DNA from: Chlamydoabsidia padenii
Lineage: Eukaryota > Mucoromycota > Mucoromycetes > Mucorales > Cunninghamellaceae
Direction of reading: 5' to 3'
DNA: 64,000 nucleotides
Assembly (NCBI GenBank): GCA_025330725.1
Contig: JAIWND010000021.1
Location: 434,001 to 498,000, forward strand
Numbering within the stretch: position 1 is the stretch's first letter; each line of letters opens with the position of its first letter. The position numbers were made by a program, and so were the translations under genes. The notes below the pieces were generated by a model. The model worked only from the letters and a program-made list of their open reading frames with translations, did not search any database and was not told the DNA's origin. This document shows positions 1 to 11,203 of the stretch, one piece after another.

Positions 1-76
1 TTTTTATATATAATTATATTTGACCCCTTCCCATCTTTCTTTCCTTATTGCACACACACTTACACACTCCTCTTTG

Positions 77-3023
77 ATGGAATACTTTGACAAACTCTTC
101 TCTTCGGTCCACACGTTTTATAAAGAATTGAATCCTGCTACTCTATCTGGTGCAATTGACATTATTGTGGTTCAACAAGCAGACGGTCAACTCTCAAGCT
201 CACCCTTTCATGTACGGTTTGGTAAACTATCTGTCTTACGACCCCAAGAGAAGAAGGTAAGCAATCTCCCTCACCTTTTTTTTTTTTTTTTTTTTTATAA
301 AAAAAAGATATAAAATAACTAAACTACTTTATGATACATTGGTCTAGGTTGTTATCAAGGTGAATGATGTAGTGGTGCCTTATGTGATGAAAGTGGGTGA
401 TGCAGGAGAAGCCTTTTTTATATTCGAAACGGATCATGATGTACCTGAAGAATACCAGACTTCTCCATTACTGGATGCATATCATGATGATTCAAAATCC
501 GCCGAGGTAAAGGCATAATATAACAAAGTCAATTCAATCACATCTAACATTGACTTTTTTCTTTTTCTTTTTCTTTTTCTTCATAATAGGATCCTCCTTT
601 TTTGGATATTGGTCATGCTAAATCGGAAACTCAAGGTAAACTGAATGGTGTTATGACGAGATACATTGTATTCATTCCTTAATTTAGACCCCAGCATGGA
701 ATCCACCAACACATCTACCTCTGACGAATCTGAAGACGAACCTGAAGAAATTGGTGATAACGATATCTTACAATCTCCCAAGATGGTCATTCAAGAACAA
801 ATGGACAAGGTGGTGACTCGATTGGACGGGGCTTATCATACTACAAACGACATATCAATCAATCACCTTGGCAACAAACTCGACAACTTGAATCTTGATC
901 TACAGCCAAAGAATGACACTCAATCACAGTCTGATGGATCCACTCTCCTCGATCGTGTCCTCCCTGAACAAGTGTCTAGTACCACAATAGCAAAAGAAAC
1001 CTTCACCATTCGGCCTATTGACGCATCTTTTGACAGCTTATGGATGCAGGTTATCAAAAATAATGACACTTGTGAAAAAGAAGACAGCGATCAGCATCTT
1101 CAACAATATGGAAAGGATACGACTACTGATGACGATTCTATTTTCTTGGATATTGCTGGGTACAAATCCGAACAACATCACTCCACATCTACCGACATAC
1201 TCTCCTCAGCAAAGACAGATCATCATACAATCATCAACACAGGTTTATCTCATGAACAAGAATCTTCGCATGGTGATCATTCCTGGGGTCATTCGTGTAA
1301 AGACGGTGAATCTTCTTCTCATGGTACTACAGCTCGATTTGAACTACTGGCTCAGCCTGGTCAAGTATACCGTATTCAACTCAGTCTATGTGGATTCTCA
1401 GCCTTTGGATCTAACGATTCAGACAATGTCTTGGTATTCCGTCAACATCAAATCTCCTATGGCACTTTTATCCAGACTCCTGATATTCTGAACGACAAGA
1501 ACTTGGTCATCAAATATAACAATCGGTATTATGGTTCTGGATGCTCCGGACTATTTTTTACATCACTCCTTGTCTTTCAAACACCCGCGGACGATGTTGA
1601 TCAAGGATTGAATAATGACGACCCAACAACTAAAGGCACTTGGCGATTTGGACGTGGTTGGCGGCAATGGTTGAACAGATCATCAATTCAAGCAGTGGAA
1701 ACAACAATGACAACAGGACCCGGCAATAACACTCATCACACCACATACACCACAACAACAAAAGCGACAACCTTTGGCTCGGTCAATGATGTCATGGATG
1801 ATCAACAACAATCAGGGGATAACAGCAAGGGCAGTACTCCAGCAGTATTGAATACCAGCAAAGATATCTTTTCTAATCAACAGCATCAACGACGCCACTT
1901 TGCCAAAACCCTTCGTCTTACATCTGATCAACTCAAAAGCCTGCCATTGAAAAAAGGGGTAAACACGATCTCCTTCTCAGTGACTTCAGCATACCAAGGC
2001 ACCGCCACCTGTGTTGCCAAGTTATTTTTATGGGATGCAAACATCAAGGTAGTGATCTCGGATATAGATGGCACCATCACGAAATCGGATGCGCTTGGAC
2101 ATGTATTTACAATGATTGGCAAGGACTGGACACATGATGGAGTGGCAAAGCTGTATACTAATGTACATCACAATGGATACCAGTTCCTCTATTTGACAAG
2201 TCGTGCGATTGGACAGGCAGATTATACTCGGGATTATCTCAAACGTGTGGTACAGGACGACTATCAACTTCCTGACGGGCCGGTGCTCATGTCCCCTGAC
2301 CGACTCTTCACGTCTTTCCACCGTGAAGTGATTATCCGCAAACCTGAAGTATTCAAAATGGGATGCCTTCGTGATGTGCGACAACTCTTTGGAAACAACA
2401 AGCATCCTTTTTATGCTGGCTTTGGCAATCGAATCACGGATGGTGTCTCTTATCGTAGTGTGGATGTCCCGACCAGTCGCATCTTCACGATTGATCCTCA
2501 GGGTAAAGTCAAGCTCGAATTACTGTTGGGCTTCTCCTCCTCCTACGTGGATCTCGGTGGACTCGTCGACCACATGTTTCCTCCATTGGCTGGAATTCAA
2601 CAAGATCAACGTTTTAATGACTGGAATTACTGGAAGGCGCCATTACCTATCATCGATTTGCCCACACCAATCACCAAGACAAAAATCGATGGGGGTGCAA
2701 AACCAATTGTGCCTGATATATCCAGCTTACCAAAGGAATCGGTGATTGATACATCTATTCGTCAACGAAGAAGCACAAATATCCTTCGTCGTTTAACTTC
2801 TCGGTCCTCCTTACGATCCACTACCTCTTCATTGACAAACTCCTTGCCAAAGTTGAAACACAGCAACCTATCGATCACCACAAGTCATTCAACACCCATC
2901 ACTGCTCTGGAAAAGGTACCTGTGAAAAGCCTCTCATTCGAACTCTTGGATGATGATGCTTTTGACGCTACACTGGATGCTTTGGAAGATGAAATCGATA
3001 TGGACTCTATTCCCTTTTTGTAA
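77..3023 (+). CDS. PAH1: Lipin: Mg2+-dependent phosphatidate phosphatase (Pah1/Smp2-like)
   Basis: Lipins dephosphorylate phosphatidic acid to diacylglycerol at the ER/nuclear membrane and balance phospholipid against storage-lipid synthesis. Four exons are read at 77-256, 348-506, 590-635 and 688-3023, giving about 906 aa. The N-terminal lipin domain (residues 1-100) starts [20 protein letters not shown] and contains GEAFFIFE and [11 protein letters not shown], typical of the family. The C-terminal LNS2/HAD domain carries the catalytic DIDGT motif at about residues 587-591, followed by [29 protein letters not shown] and [11 protein letters not shown]. The middle is Ser/Thr/Asp-rich and unconserved, as in other lipins. 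The start is the first ATG in frame after a pyrimidine-rich leader. The acidic tail [19 protein letters not shown] ends shortly before the stop. An AATAAA-like signal lies about 85 nt downstream. Confidence 0.96.
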
Positions 3024-3600
3024 ATCACGCACTAGTAGTTACCCTTCTCCTCTTTCATTAGATAGATACCACATACACTTTTATTTGTATCATGTAATAA
3101 TTAATAAACTTAATAAACACTTGTCATTATAATATAATATAACATTGGATAACATTGTCTAGGTCTACTTTAAAGACCCTAAGGGGGTAACTTGAATTTT
3201 TCGTCGAATAAGCGGAGGATGAAATATCAGTTAATATTATGTGGGAAGTATGTGGTTTCCTTTTATTTTTCACTTACCATTGGTCGAAAGGAGGGGTGCC
3301 AGCCATATTCTCATCCAAGAATTGACTGACAAGCTGTTGTTGTTTGTTAAAGGGGTGGGCATCCCCAAGGAAAGCTGAAAAGAAAAAGAAAAAATCAGAT
3401 GATCAAAACCCATGCATTGTCAAATTATAACAATCTTATACAGGACATTTGGCCATCATAGTTCGCATTAATGAGATGGAGCCTGTAGGGATATCGGGGG
3501 TTGAAATATTGTGCGATTCATGCAAAAAGTGGGGCCTTATTTAAATGATGGGATTGGCATACATAATGCTATTTATAGGTTAACATAACAAAAACACAAT
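3024..3600. other. Intergenic stretch with blocks similar to 62.2-62.4 kb
   Basis: After the lipin poly(A) region, two blocks (3191-3242 and about 3272-3333) closely resemble 62219-62270 and about 62277-62362. Read on the minus strand, they contain a short coding-like segment, FLDENMAGTPPF here against FLDQKMANTPAL in the other copy. An intron-like gtaag donor and a TAATATTAAC branch-like sequence follow. Upstream on the minus strand (3480-3510) there are ATG codons and a copy of the recurrent promoter motif. This may be a very short gene or a decayed one. I cannot assign a complete reading frame or a family. Confidence 0.4.
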
Positions 3601-4043
3601 CTACAAATGTCCAATGGGCCAGTGAATGAAGCTGTATAGGATGGTTATTACAACAACTGCGATGGCCAAGATCAAGTTCAATTTGCCCCACCAGTTTTCA
3701 TACTGGGAAGAACTACCTACACAACAACATGCCCCAATAAACCAAAAAGGTGGACAGAACCTAAAAGAAAACAAAAAAAGACAACTTCTAGATGCTTGTC
3801 ATTTTTATTTTCCGCATTCAGTCCTTACCATCCCAATAGGAAAAAAACTGACCCTATAGGAAATCGTCTATTTGGAGTGTCGTCTGGTGGTATCACTTGT
3901 TCAGAAGGAACAATAATGGTATTGTGCTGTGGGGTTGTAGGTTTAGGTCGAAACCCAGTGATTGAATTAGTTTGGGAGTATTCGGCATAAGGAGGCGGTG
4001 GGTCTGTAGTACCGTTCCCATCAGCTTGCCTTGTTGAATTCAT
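3601..4043 (-). CDS. Small membrane protein with PPPPY motif (two exons)
   Basis: The gene has two exons on the minus strand: 3829-4043, then 3601-3760 after a gtaagg...ttttag intron. They encode about 124 aa. The N-terminal half is hydrophilic and proline-rich, with PPPPYAEYS near residue 17; this is a PPxY motif of the kind bound by WW domains of Rsp5/NEDD4 ubiquitin ligases. The C-terminal half has two hydrophobic segments, FPIGSVFFLLGWFCPPFWFI and ILAIAVVVITILYSFIHWPI, with a Cys cluster (GACCC) between them. The layout suggests a small integral membrane protein with a cytosolic PY tail, possibly a trafficking adaptor. That role is inferred from layout only, and I do not recognise a named family. 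The start is the only ATG in the open first exon. It diverges from the PS decarboxylase gene, sharing a 450-bp promoter interval. Confidence 0.75.
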
Positions 4044-4203
4044 GCTCTCTATTACTAGAGAGAGAAAGAAAAAAGTAGGAAATTACCATTTCAATGCAAA
4101 TCATTCTATTCAGCATTGTTTGTTATTAATGGAGATTAAATGCAGTTGGTTATAATGAAGAAGTAGTTTTCTCGGGTGTTTAGGATTCATGCCTCTTTCC
4201 ATT

Positions 4204-4225
4204 TTCAAATCCCGACATTGTCGGC
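4204..4225. promoter_or_regulatory. Recurrent promoter element, palindromic long form
   Basis: TTCAAATCCCGACATTGTCG lies in the 450-bp interval between two divergent genes. It is one of about 20 copies of the core TCAAATCCCGA in this window, and here it extends into the inverted partner CCGACATTGTCGG. Function is inferred from position only. Confidence 0.5.
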
Positions 4226-4499
4226 AGAAAGGAATCAATCACACTATATATATTATACGATGAGAGAAAAGAAAACAAATAAAAGTTGATGTTAAGGATG
4301 GTATAAATCAGATCACTTCATTAAAGAGTAACTAAAAAGGATATACATAACCCGGATTTAGTCAAGGATTCGTTGGCCACGTTGGTTTGTGAACTTTGTA
4401 CTTTTTTCAACGTGCGGAGGTTTAAAATCGAAATGGCTGAAAAAATTTATAGAAAAGAAAAAAAAAAAACACTTTCTTCCCTTTCTTTCCACCCAACTC

Positions 4500-6292
4500 A
4501 TGCAACGATACTCTCAACGTCTTGTTCGGTTACAACCCAGGCTACTGGTTGGAAAACAACCACAGCATCAATTCCATCATTCACGAATCCTTCTCCAACA
4601 ACAACAACAGCAAACCAAAAACAAGTCTGTGTTTGGTAAGAAGTGTGGGAATAATGGAAACACTTAATATACTAACTAATGAATGCTTTAGGTCAAATTA
4701 GCGATGCCTGGAACAATACAGAAACGGTGTGGTACCCTATTCCTATTGGACTTGGTCTGGCAGTGATTGGTTATATTCAATACCGTCACATTCGTCAACG
4801 TGAAGCAGCTAAAGACGATACTGAAAAAAGGAAGCCAAAGTATGTAGCCGATGGTCCTTGGCAGGTATGTTAATAGAATATGGATCCGATTCATGAATGC
4901 TAATGCTTTGTCTTTATTATCAAGGTGCATGTTGCAGCAGCGTTACCTTTACGAACCATCTCACGTATTTGGGGTGCCTTTAATTCCTTGACGATTCCCA
5001 CTCCACTTCGACCTGCTGGATATAAGCTTTACAGTTGGATATTTGGGTGTAATCTGGATGAAATGAAAAACCAAGATCTTTACAGTTACCCCAACCTCAG
5101 TGCCTTCTTTTACCGTGAACTAAAGGATGGAGCTCGTCCTATTGCCGATGCTTCTGTGGTAAGGAAACAAACAAACATGACTTAGTTGATCAATAACTAA
5201 CTAAACACATACTTTTTTTTTGGATATAATTTATATATAGGTATCACCTTCCGATGGTAAGGTACTTCATTATGGTATTGTTGAAGAACGGGAAATTGAA
5301 CAAATCAAGGGTGTGACTTACTCTCTGGATGCTCTACTTGGATCTGGCGACGAAAGCACTTTACCTTCTGAAGATGCCAAGAACAGCAGTATATCATCTG
5401 TAGTGGATGAAGAAGCATTCGCGAATGTAAATGGGATTCAATACTCTTTGGATGATTTGCTTGGTACGGATCAACATGGTGGAGTGAAAACTGACAGTAG
5501 TGTGGGTCCCGATGGGTTGGCTCGATCTGAAAACAAGGTACCCGATGCAAAGGCCAAGGAGTTGATTCGAATGAAGGATATTCAACCTGTTGTCAAACAA
5601 GGGGATCACAAGTGTAAACCTGGTCATGGTCTCTTCTTTTGTGTGGTCTATTTGGCTCCTGGGGATTATCATCGATTCCATTCTCCTGCCAATTGGGTTG
5701 TCCAAACCAGACGTCATTTTGCAGGTAAACCATTTATTCTCATCTCTCTTTTTTACCAACTTTTTTTTCTTTTTATTTTACTTGTTACTTAGGTGAACTA
5801 TTCTCGGTATCTCCCTATTTTGTCAACTTGTTGAAGAATCTTTTTGTTTTGAATGAACGGGTGGTCTTGCTAGGAAAATGGAAACATGGGTTTTTCTCAA
5901 TGATTCCTGTTGGTGCAACTAATGTAGGATCCATCAAGATCAACTTTGACGAGGTAATGTATATAAAAAAAAAAACTACATATGGTGACTAACACTTTCT
6001 TTTTTTTTTTCTATTCCTATTTATATAGGCATTGAAGACCAACAAGAAGGAAGATTTACCTATGGGTACCTTTACTGAAGTCACTTATCGTTCAGCCAGC
6101 AAACTTCTTGGTGGTAAACCTCTACAATTTGGTGAAGAAATGGGTGGATTCTATCTGGGATCAACCGTTGTCCTTGTGTTTGAAGCTCCTTTATCATTCA
6201 AATTTAAGGTAACCGCTGGCCAAACAGTCAAAATGGGTCAAGCTTTGGGGGATATTGAAGAAGAAAAGGAACAAGACGACAATCGGTTATAA
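4500..6292 (+). CDS. PSD1: Phosphatidylserine decarboxylase proenzyme, mitochondrial type (Psd1)
   Basis: PS decarboxylase converts phosphatidylserine to phosphatidylethanolamine in the inner mitochondrial membrane and uses a self-generated pyruvoyl group. Six exons are read at 4500-4635, 4692-4864, 4925-5158, 5241-5724, 5793-5953 and 6029-6292 (about 483 aa). The N-terminus ([16 protein letters not shown]) is Arg-rich without acidic residues, as in a mitochondrial presequence. One membrane segment follows ([15 protein letters not shown]). Family blocks include [57 protein letters not shown] and GATNVGSI. The autoprocessing LGST motif sits in [16 protein letters not shown] near the C-terminus, about 45 residues before the end. 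An extra segment of about 110 residues between the SDGK and PGDYHRFH blocks holds two copies of YSLD(A/D)LLG. The intact LGST argues for an active enzyme. Confidence 0.96.
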
Positions 6293-7451
6293 TGATCCTA
6301 CGGTTGACCTATTTATAGATTAGATATTGTGTTGTTACTTTATAATGTATTTTAACTCCTTTTGTGTATAATTTATATGTTTATCCTTGAAATAAAAATA
6401 ACTTTGTTTTACCACCTTTTTTTTTTTTTTATTGATTGCCTTGATTGCCTTATTGTCAACATGGCAAAAAGGGTATGTTTGGTCCTTGTTGCTCAGGGTT
6501 TTTTTTTAGGGAGGTGTCTAGTAAGGATATAAAAGGAGTGTATGTACTCAAATAAGCGGGGAAGCGGTGATTACAGTTAGACTCCAAAATGAGCAACTAT
6601 TTTTTTATCAAGCCTGACTGTATGGCGTCCACGTTTTAAAGTCGAATCGGGATTTCAATTTTGTCTTTTTGCATGAACGGGATCAATTTGACTTTTACAC
6701 AGCAAACTAAAGTAGGAATGGTGCATGGAATTTATTCAGTTTTACTTATATACTATGTCATTGATGGAATATGTATATATATATACGATCTATTCACTCA
6801 ATCTAATCTACGTCAAAGGAGACTTTATACTTTTTTTAAAGTTCATACAAAGGAAAAATGCATTTTCAAAGGGTCTCTTCACGCCCTGAAAAAACAAGCA
6901 TTGTCTTTCTCTATATTTTTTTCTTTCTAGTCATTTAAGAAAACAACTTGCCCAATAAAAAAGTTGATGACAATACAGGTATTGTCAATCCCCCCCTCCT
7001 CCTCCTCCTCCTCCTCCCAATGGCAGAGGGATTACAAGTTTCTATACAAGCGATGATTGGGAATTCATTATGTATCACTTGAAAAAGTAAAAAGCTGCTT
7101 CCACACGTGGCGATAACCAAAGAATGGATTCCCGTTCTTATACATATGCTCATCACTCCTTGTTCTTGTCCCCACCATCGGCGTTTGAATACAAAATCGA
7201 CCAATGAAATCCAAAAGTAAGAGAAATTGAGGAGTCATTCCTCTTTTTCTTTTCTTTCTCTTTCTCCAAAAATTGTCTTTATCCTTATCTACCCCTCCTC
7301 TCCTTTTTACTCACAAATAAACTGACAATAAAGATCATTGTCAATGTAGTTGCTGTTTAATATATCCTTTTTCCATTAATCACCCCTTTTACTTCTTCTT
7401 TTTCCCTCTTTTTCTTTGTTTCTTTGTTTTTACTTTGTCTCCATCTTTCTC
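6293..7451. other. Intergenic region, no supported gene
   Basis: This stretch holds an AATAAA-like signal after PSD1, homopolymer T runs, a CTC/CTCCTC microsatellite near 7000 and one copy of the recurrent motif (AATCGGGATTTCAATT, 6645-6660). Short open frames here look random: TTG or low-complexity starts and no family resemblance. Confidence 0.5.
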
Positions 7452-7907
7452 ATGACCACTACCACCACTACTACTTCTACTTCTTCCAACACTACATACT
7501 GGTACTCTACTAATGGTATGGATCACAAACGGTTAGCGAATCGTCATGTGGCAGCTCTGGATGAAGCCTTTGAACGCCAAACCCGTGTGACGATATACGA
7601 CGATGAAGCCTTTGGAAATCGATCAGCTATTGCCAGTCCTCATTTGGGCACCATGACATCGGGCGACATTCATTATGGACTCTATCGACAACCATCTTTA
7701 TGGCAGGACAATAGCAAAGCAAGTTTGGATAGTGGTATGCTGGTGTTGGGCTGGGGCTCGGAAATGGATACACTCGACTCGGGAAGGGACGCTGAATCAG
7801 CTTCTCACTCAAAACGAACACCTTCAAACTATCGAAATAGCACAAGTCTACGAAAACGACAACAACTTCGGGATGTGTTGGATGGATCTTGCTGTATCAT
7901 TACCTAG
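7452..7907 (+). CDS. Small protein ending in a CaaX-like prenylation box
   Basis: This single-exon frame encodes 151 aa from an ATG following a long pyrimidine-rich leader. The N-terminus is a Thr/Ser run. The middle is polar, with Met/Asp/Ser stretches (TYWYSTNGMDHKRLANRHV, IYDDEAFGNRSAIASPHLG). The tail is basic and ends RKRQQLRDVLDGSCCIIT. The last four residues, CIIT, fit a CaaX box, and the preceding Cys could be palmitoylated, a pattern used to tether small signalling proteins to membranes. There is no GTPase motif, so it is not a Ras protein. I do not recognise a family. Support comes from the continuous frame, the leader, the downstream AATAAA-like signals and the meaningful C-terminus. 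Function is unknown. Confidence 0.62.
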   Translation: MTTTTTTTSTSSNTTYWYSTNGMDHKRLANRHVAALDEAFERQTRVTIYDDEAFGNRSAIASPHLGTMTSGDIHYGLYRQPSLWQDNSKASLDSGMLVLGWGSEMDTLDSGRDAESASHSKRTPSNYRNSTSLRKRQQLRDVLDGSCCIIT

Positions 7908-8487
7908 TGGATCCTATACATCTCCTTTTTTTTTTTATATACCCTGCTGTAACCTTTACGACATTCTATCATCCCCCCTCCCTATTACTGTTACAATTAC
8001 CTTCTAGTTTATATCTCTTTCTTTTATGTATTTTATAAAACTGAACATACAATAATAAACTCTTTTTTAATCATTTGACCTTGACTTTGACTTTTGTGTG
8101 TGTGTGTGTGTGTGTGTGTGATTGGAATCTTGTTGACTATGCGTTATGATACATCATACCGATTTCTTTGTGCTTTACATCTTTCCATATGTGAAATGCT
8201 ACTTCCCCTACGGATATTCAAACCCCGAGATTACTCCCTTCTTTACTTCCTGACTATACATATCTCAACAATGATGATATCCATACCATGCAAACTTTTC
8301 ATCAGTACAGGAAAATGGATTTTCAGGGGACGTCGGGAATTGAATTTTCTCATGCTTTTTTTTTTTTTGACAGCTACCAAATTGATTTTCTTTTACAATA
8401 GGAAAACGAATCAATTCGGAATCAGGCATTTGAAGTTTGGTAAAAGGGGGATAGGTAGGTGGAAGTACTGGTTTTATTAAACGCAAA
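7908..8487. other. Convergent intergenic region
   Basis: This holds the 3' ends of the CaaX gene and the forkhead gene. It contains a (TG)n microsatellite and two weak copies of the recurrent motif (ATTCAAACCCCGAGAT near 8217; GTCGGGAATTGAATT near 8332). I see no gene. Confidence 0.5.
8095..8120. repeat. (TG)13 microsatellite
   Basis: A perfect run of TG dinucleotides lies in the 3' flank of the CaaX gene. Confidence 0.95.
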
Positions 8488-9333
8488 TCAGTTCAAGATA
8501 TGGTGTAAAGCAGGTGGATGGAAAGTAGGATTATCGTTAGTGGTATCGTACGTACTGTCCATCTTGAAAGGAATCGATAAAGCCGACGGACGAGCCACAT
8601 TGCGTCGTTGATTTATATGAGCCTGATGTTGCTGTAAAGTAGCCAAATTGGCCGCTTGTAGAAACAATCCTGAATCAGGGCTGGTCTGAAATGCATCATC
8701 CGACAAAGTGCTCACCGACATGTCATCCAGTTGCCAATATTCAAATCCCGATATAGTCCCGCTATCTAATAAATGCTTGCCAAAGGTCGTGCTGTTGAGT
8801 TGGTCGAGTGATACCGCCCAGTACCCACCTTTTCCTTTGCCTCGACCTGGAGTTGCTTTTGGAAGCTTATAAAAACACCGATTGAGAGACAGGTTGTGGC
8901 GAATGGTATATTGCCAACCGGTTTCATTGGTCTCGTACAGATGAGGGTATCGTTGTTGCACCCATGTATATATGTCCCGTAAAGACATCTTTTGCTCTTT
9001 TGATGTCAGTATGGCCTGTGCAATCATCGAGGCATAGGAATGAGGTGAGCGTCGCCGTCGCTTGGGGGGTTTTTGTGAAGGGTTGCCACTTGTCGGTGTT
9101 TTATCCATATCGGCATATGAAAACATTTCCTGTGCATAACTTTGAGAGGGCAGTATTGGATGATCATGAATAGTTGTCTGTGGTGGTTGATAATGTTTCC
9201 ATACGAATGGTAGAAATGAATCATAGGATTTATTATCTGATCTGCTGAGAATAGAGTTTGGGTTATCGGGATGAGACTTTGACTCATCGTTATAATGACT
9301 TGATTTCAAACTGGGTAGGCGGATGAAGTTCAT
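8488..9333 (-). CDS. Forkhead (FOX-type) transcription factor
   Basis: This single-exon minus-strand frame encodes about 281 aa. It holds one forkhead winged-helix DNA-binding domain at about residues 97-185, beginning with HSYASMIAQAILTSKEQKMS. The recognition-helix block GWQYTIRHNLSLNRCFYKLP and the wing with GRGKGKGGYWAV follow. A basic KRRRRS cluster just before the domain may serve as a nuclear localisation signal. The N-terminal 95 residues and the C-terminal 95 residues are polar and not conserved. The open frame continues about 30 codons further upstream but has no ATG there (a TTG opens it), so the first true ATG, MNFIRLPSLK, was chosen. A spliced upstream exon cannot be excluded. 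It should act in the nucleus; its targets cannot be told from sequence. Confidence 0.92.
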   Translation of the reverse strand: MNFIRLPSLKSSHYNDESKSHPDNPNSILSRSDNKSYDSFLPFVWKHYQPPQTTIHDHPILPSQSYAQEMFSYADMDKTPTSGNPSQKPPKRRRRSPHSYASMIAQAILTSKEQKMSLRDIYTWVQQRYPHLYETNETGWQYTIRHNLSLNRCFYKLPKATPGRGKGKGGYWAVSLDQLNSTTFGKHLLDSGTISGFEYWQLDDMSVSTLSDDAFQTSPDSGLFLQAANLATLQQHQAHINQRRNVARPSALSIPFKMDSTYDTTNDNPTFHPPALHHILN

Positions 9334-9719
9334 GGACTGCACAAAATAATCACCAGGAAGAATGGATATATAAGAAAAAAAAATGCACCATAACAGACTG
9401 TCGAATAGAGTAGACTGGTTCAATTTTTAACGGAATATTGTTGTTTTCTGTCCTTTTAAAAAAAGCCTTTGTTTGTATGGGATCGTTTTGTATAAACCAA
9501 GGTGAGCGAATAATGCCGGCTCGGTGTACTGTTTATCCATAACCGGTGAGGATCTTCCTCGACCACTTCCGTATTCCGTATCAAGCGGGGGTTAAATATT
9601 TTCTCCCCTTAGGTCCCCGAACCTTGTCTGTGTTTATAACAAGAATTTCTTTTTTTCTTTTTTCTGTTTTCCTTTCACTCTTTTTTTTTTTTTTTTGAAT
9701 CTATCTATACCTTTCTTTA
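9334..9719. promoter_or_regulatory. Divergent promoter interval of forkhead and GDPase genes
   Basis: The interval has a GC-richer centre (9510-9600) and, next to the GDPase start, a long T/C-rich leader (9640-9718). Such T-rich leaders precede most start codons in this window. I see no gene. Confidence 0.45.
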
Positions 9720-11203
9720 ATGAAAAATAGAAAGCTACCTTCAAGCCCCTACAAAGTATTGCGACAATCAGCAAAGAACACCCAACCTGCTAACCCATGG
9801 CTCCGGATATCTCTTGCAGTTGTAGGTGTCATTATAGCTATGGCTGTTGTATTTATCCCTGAATCGACGTGGCTATCCTTCTACAATGTGATCCAGTCAT
9901 TCAGTAAGTATTATTTAAAAGAAAACAACCTTGTGCATTACTAACAACCTATTTACTTTATCCTTGCTTAATTATAGGTGGTGGACAAGAAGATTGTTTC
10001 AAGTATGCCTTGATGGTAGATGCTGGCTCGACGGGCTCTCGCATCCATGTCTATCAATTCCAACAGTGTGATACCAAAGACGAACCATTACGATTCCATG
10101 ACGAAGTCCTATTCAAGCAAACTATACCTGGTCTATCTGCCTACGATCCTCTTGACGCAGCACAATCGCTGGACTCACTCTTGGATGCAGCCTTGGCGGT
10201 TGTTCCCAAACACCATCACACGAAAACACCCATCTCTGTAAAAGCAACAGCCGGTCTGCGCTTACTAGGCAACGAACAAAGTGAAGCGATCCTGGATGCG
10301 GTATATGAACGGCTGGTAGGTCGGTATCCATTTGTGGTCATGGGGGGACGAGCCGAAGGGGTGACGATCATGGAAGGACGGGACGAAGGGGTGTATGCAT
10401 GGATCACGGTCAACTCACTACTGGGTCGTCTGGGAACCAATACTACGGCAGCCATCTTCGACCTCGGCGGGGGATCCACACAGATTGTATTTGAACCTCA
10501 AGACTGGAACACTAAGGATACTGACGACAAATTACCGTTATTGGATCACAAGTACGTCCTGAATCACGATAGCCACACCCATACACTCTATCAGCATTCT
10601 TATCTTGGGTATGGATTGATGGAGGCACGCAAATTGGTACATCAACACATCTTGACAGCTCAAACGAATCATCATCATCCTTGCCTGCCTCGTGGCTTGA
10701 CCTGGGCTCATAAACTTGGCGACGTGCAACCATCACACTTTTTGGGTCAGGGCGTACCAGACGAATGTAGACAAATCATTGATCGGATCTTGGATAAAGA
10801 TGCAATGTGTGAAACCGCACCTTGTTCATTCAATGGCGTGCACCAACCTACTCTCAGCGACTCATTCAAGGACGGACCGATCTACATCTTCTCTTACTTC
10901 TTTGACCGAACTCAACCTCTAGGATTGCCCGCTCAATTCCGACTTCCTGAATTGGCAGCCTTGACCGAAAAGGTATGCTCAGGTGCCTATCTTGATACTG
11001 TCACTGATCCCGATTTGCGGTTTGAACTCCTGGATCGACCCGAATGGTGCCTGGACTTGACTTATATATATCGCCTACTGTCTTTTGGTTACGAACTAGA
11101 TGATGATCGTGTGATTCATGTGGCAAAAAAAATAGACGGGGTGGAAACTGGATGGTGCCTTGGGGCAGCTATTGCCTTACTGGATGATTATGTATCTTCT
11201 TAA
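9720..11203 (+). CDS. GDA1: Golgi-type nucleoside diphosphatase (GDA1/CD39 apyrase family)
   Basis: Two exons, 9720-9903 and 9978-11203, encode about 469 aa. In fungi, GDA1 hydrolyses GDP (and UDP) in the Golgi lumen so that nucleotide-sugar antiporters can keep supplying glycosylation. The short N-terminal cytosolic tail and one membrane anchor (LRISLAVVGVIIAMAVVFI, residues 28-46) fit a type II Golgi protein. The apyrase conserved regions are present in order: DAGSTGSRIHVYQF, VKATAGLRLL, EGVYAWITVNSLLG and IFDLGGGSTQIVFEP, followed by YLGYGLMEARK. The catalytic Glu of the EG(V)YAW block is present. Length matches the family (about 500 aa). The start is the first ATG after a T-rich leader. 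Confidence 0.95.

Noticed and set aside
2028..2405. 125-codon minus-strand frame
   Set aside because: It lies opposite the conserved catalytic domain of lipin, so it is a shadow frame.
6661..6930. 89-codon plus-strand frame between PSD1 and the CaaX gene
   Set aside because: No leader, no domain, AT-driven composition (Ile/Tyr/Phe/Lys); probably chance.
8094..8480. 128-codon frame starting in the TG repeat
   Set aside because: It begins MCVCVCVCV from the microsatellite and runs through AT-rich 3' flank without family resemblance.
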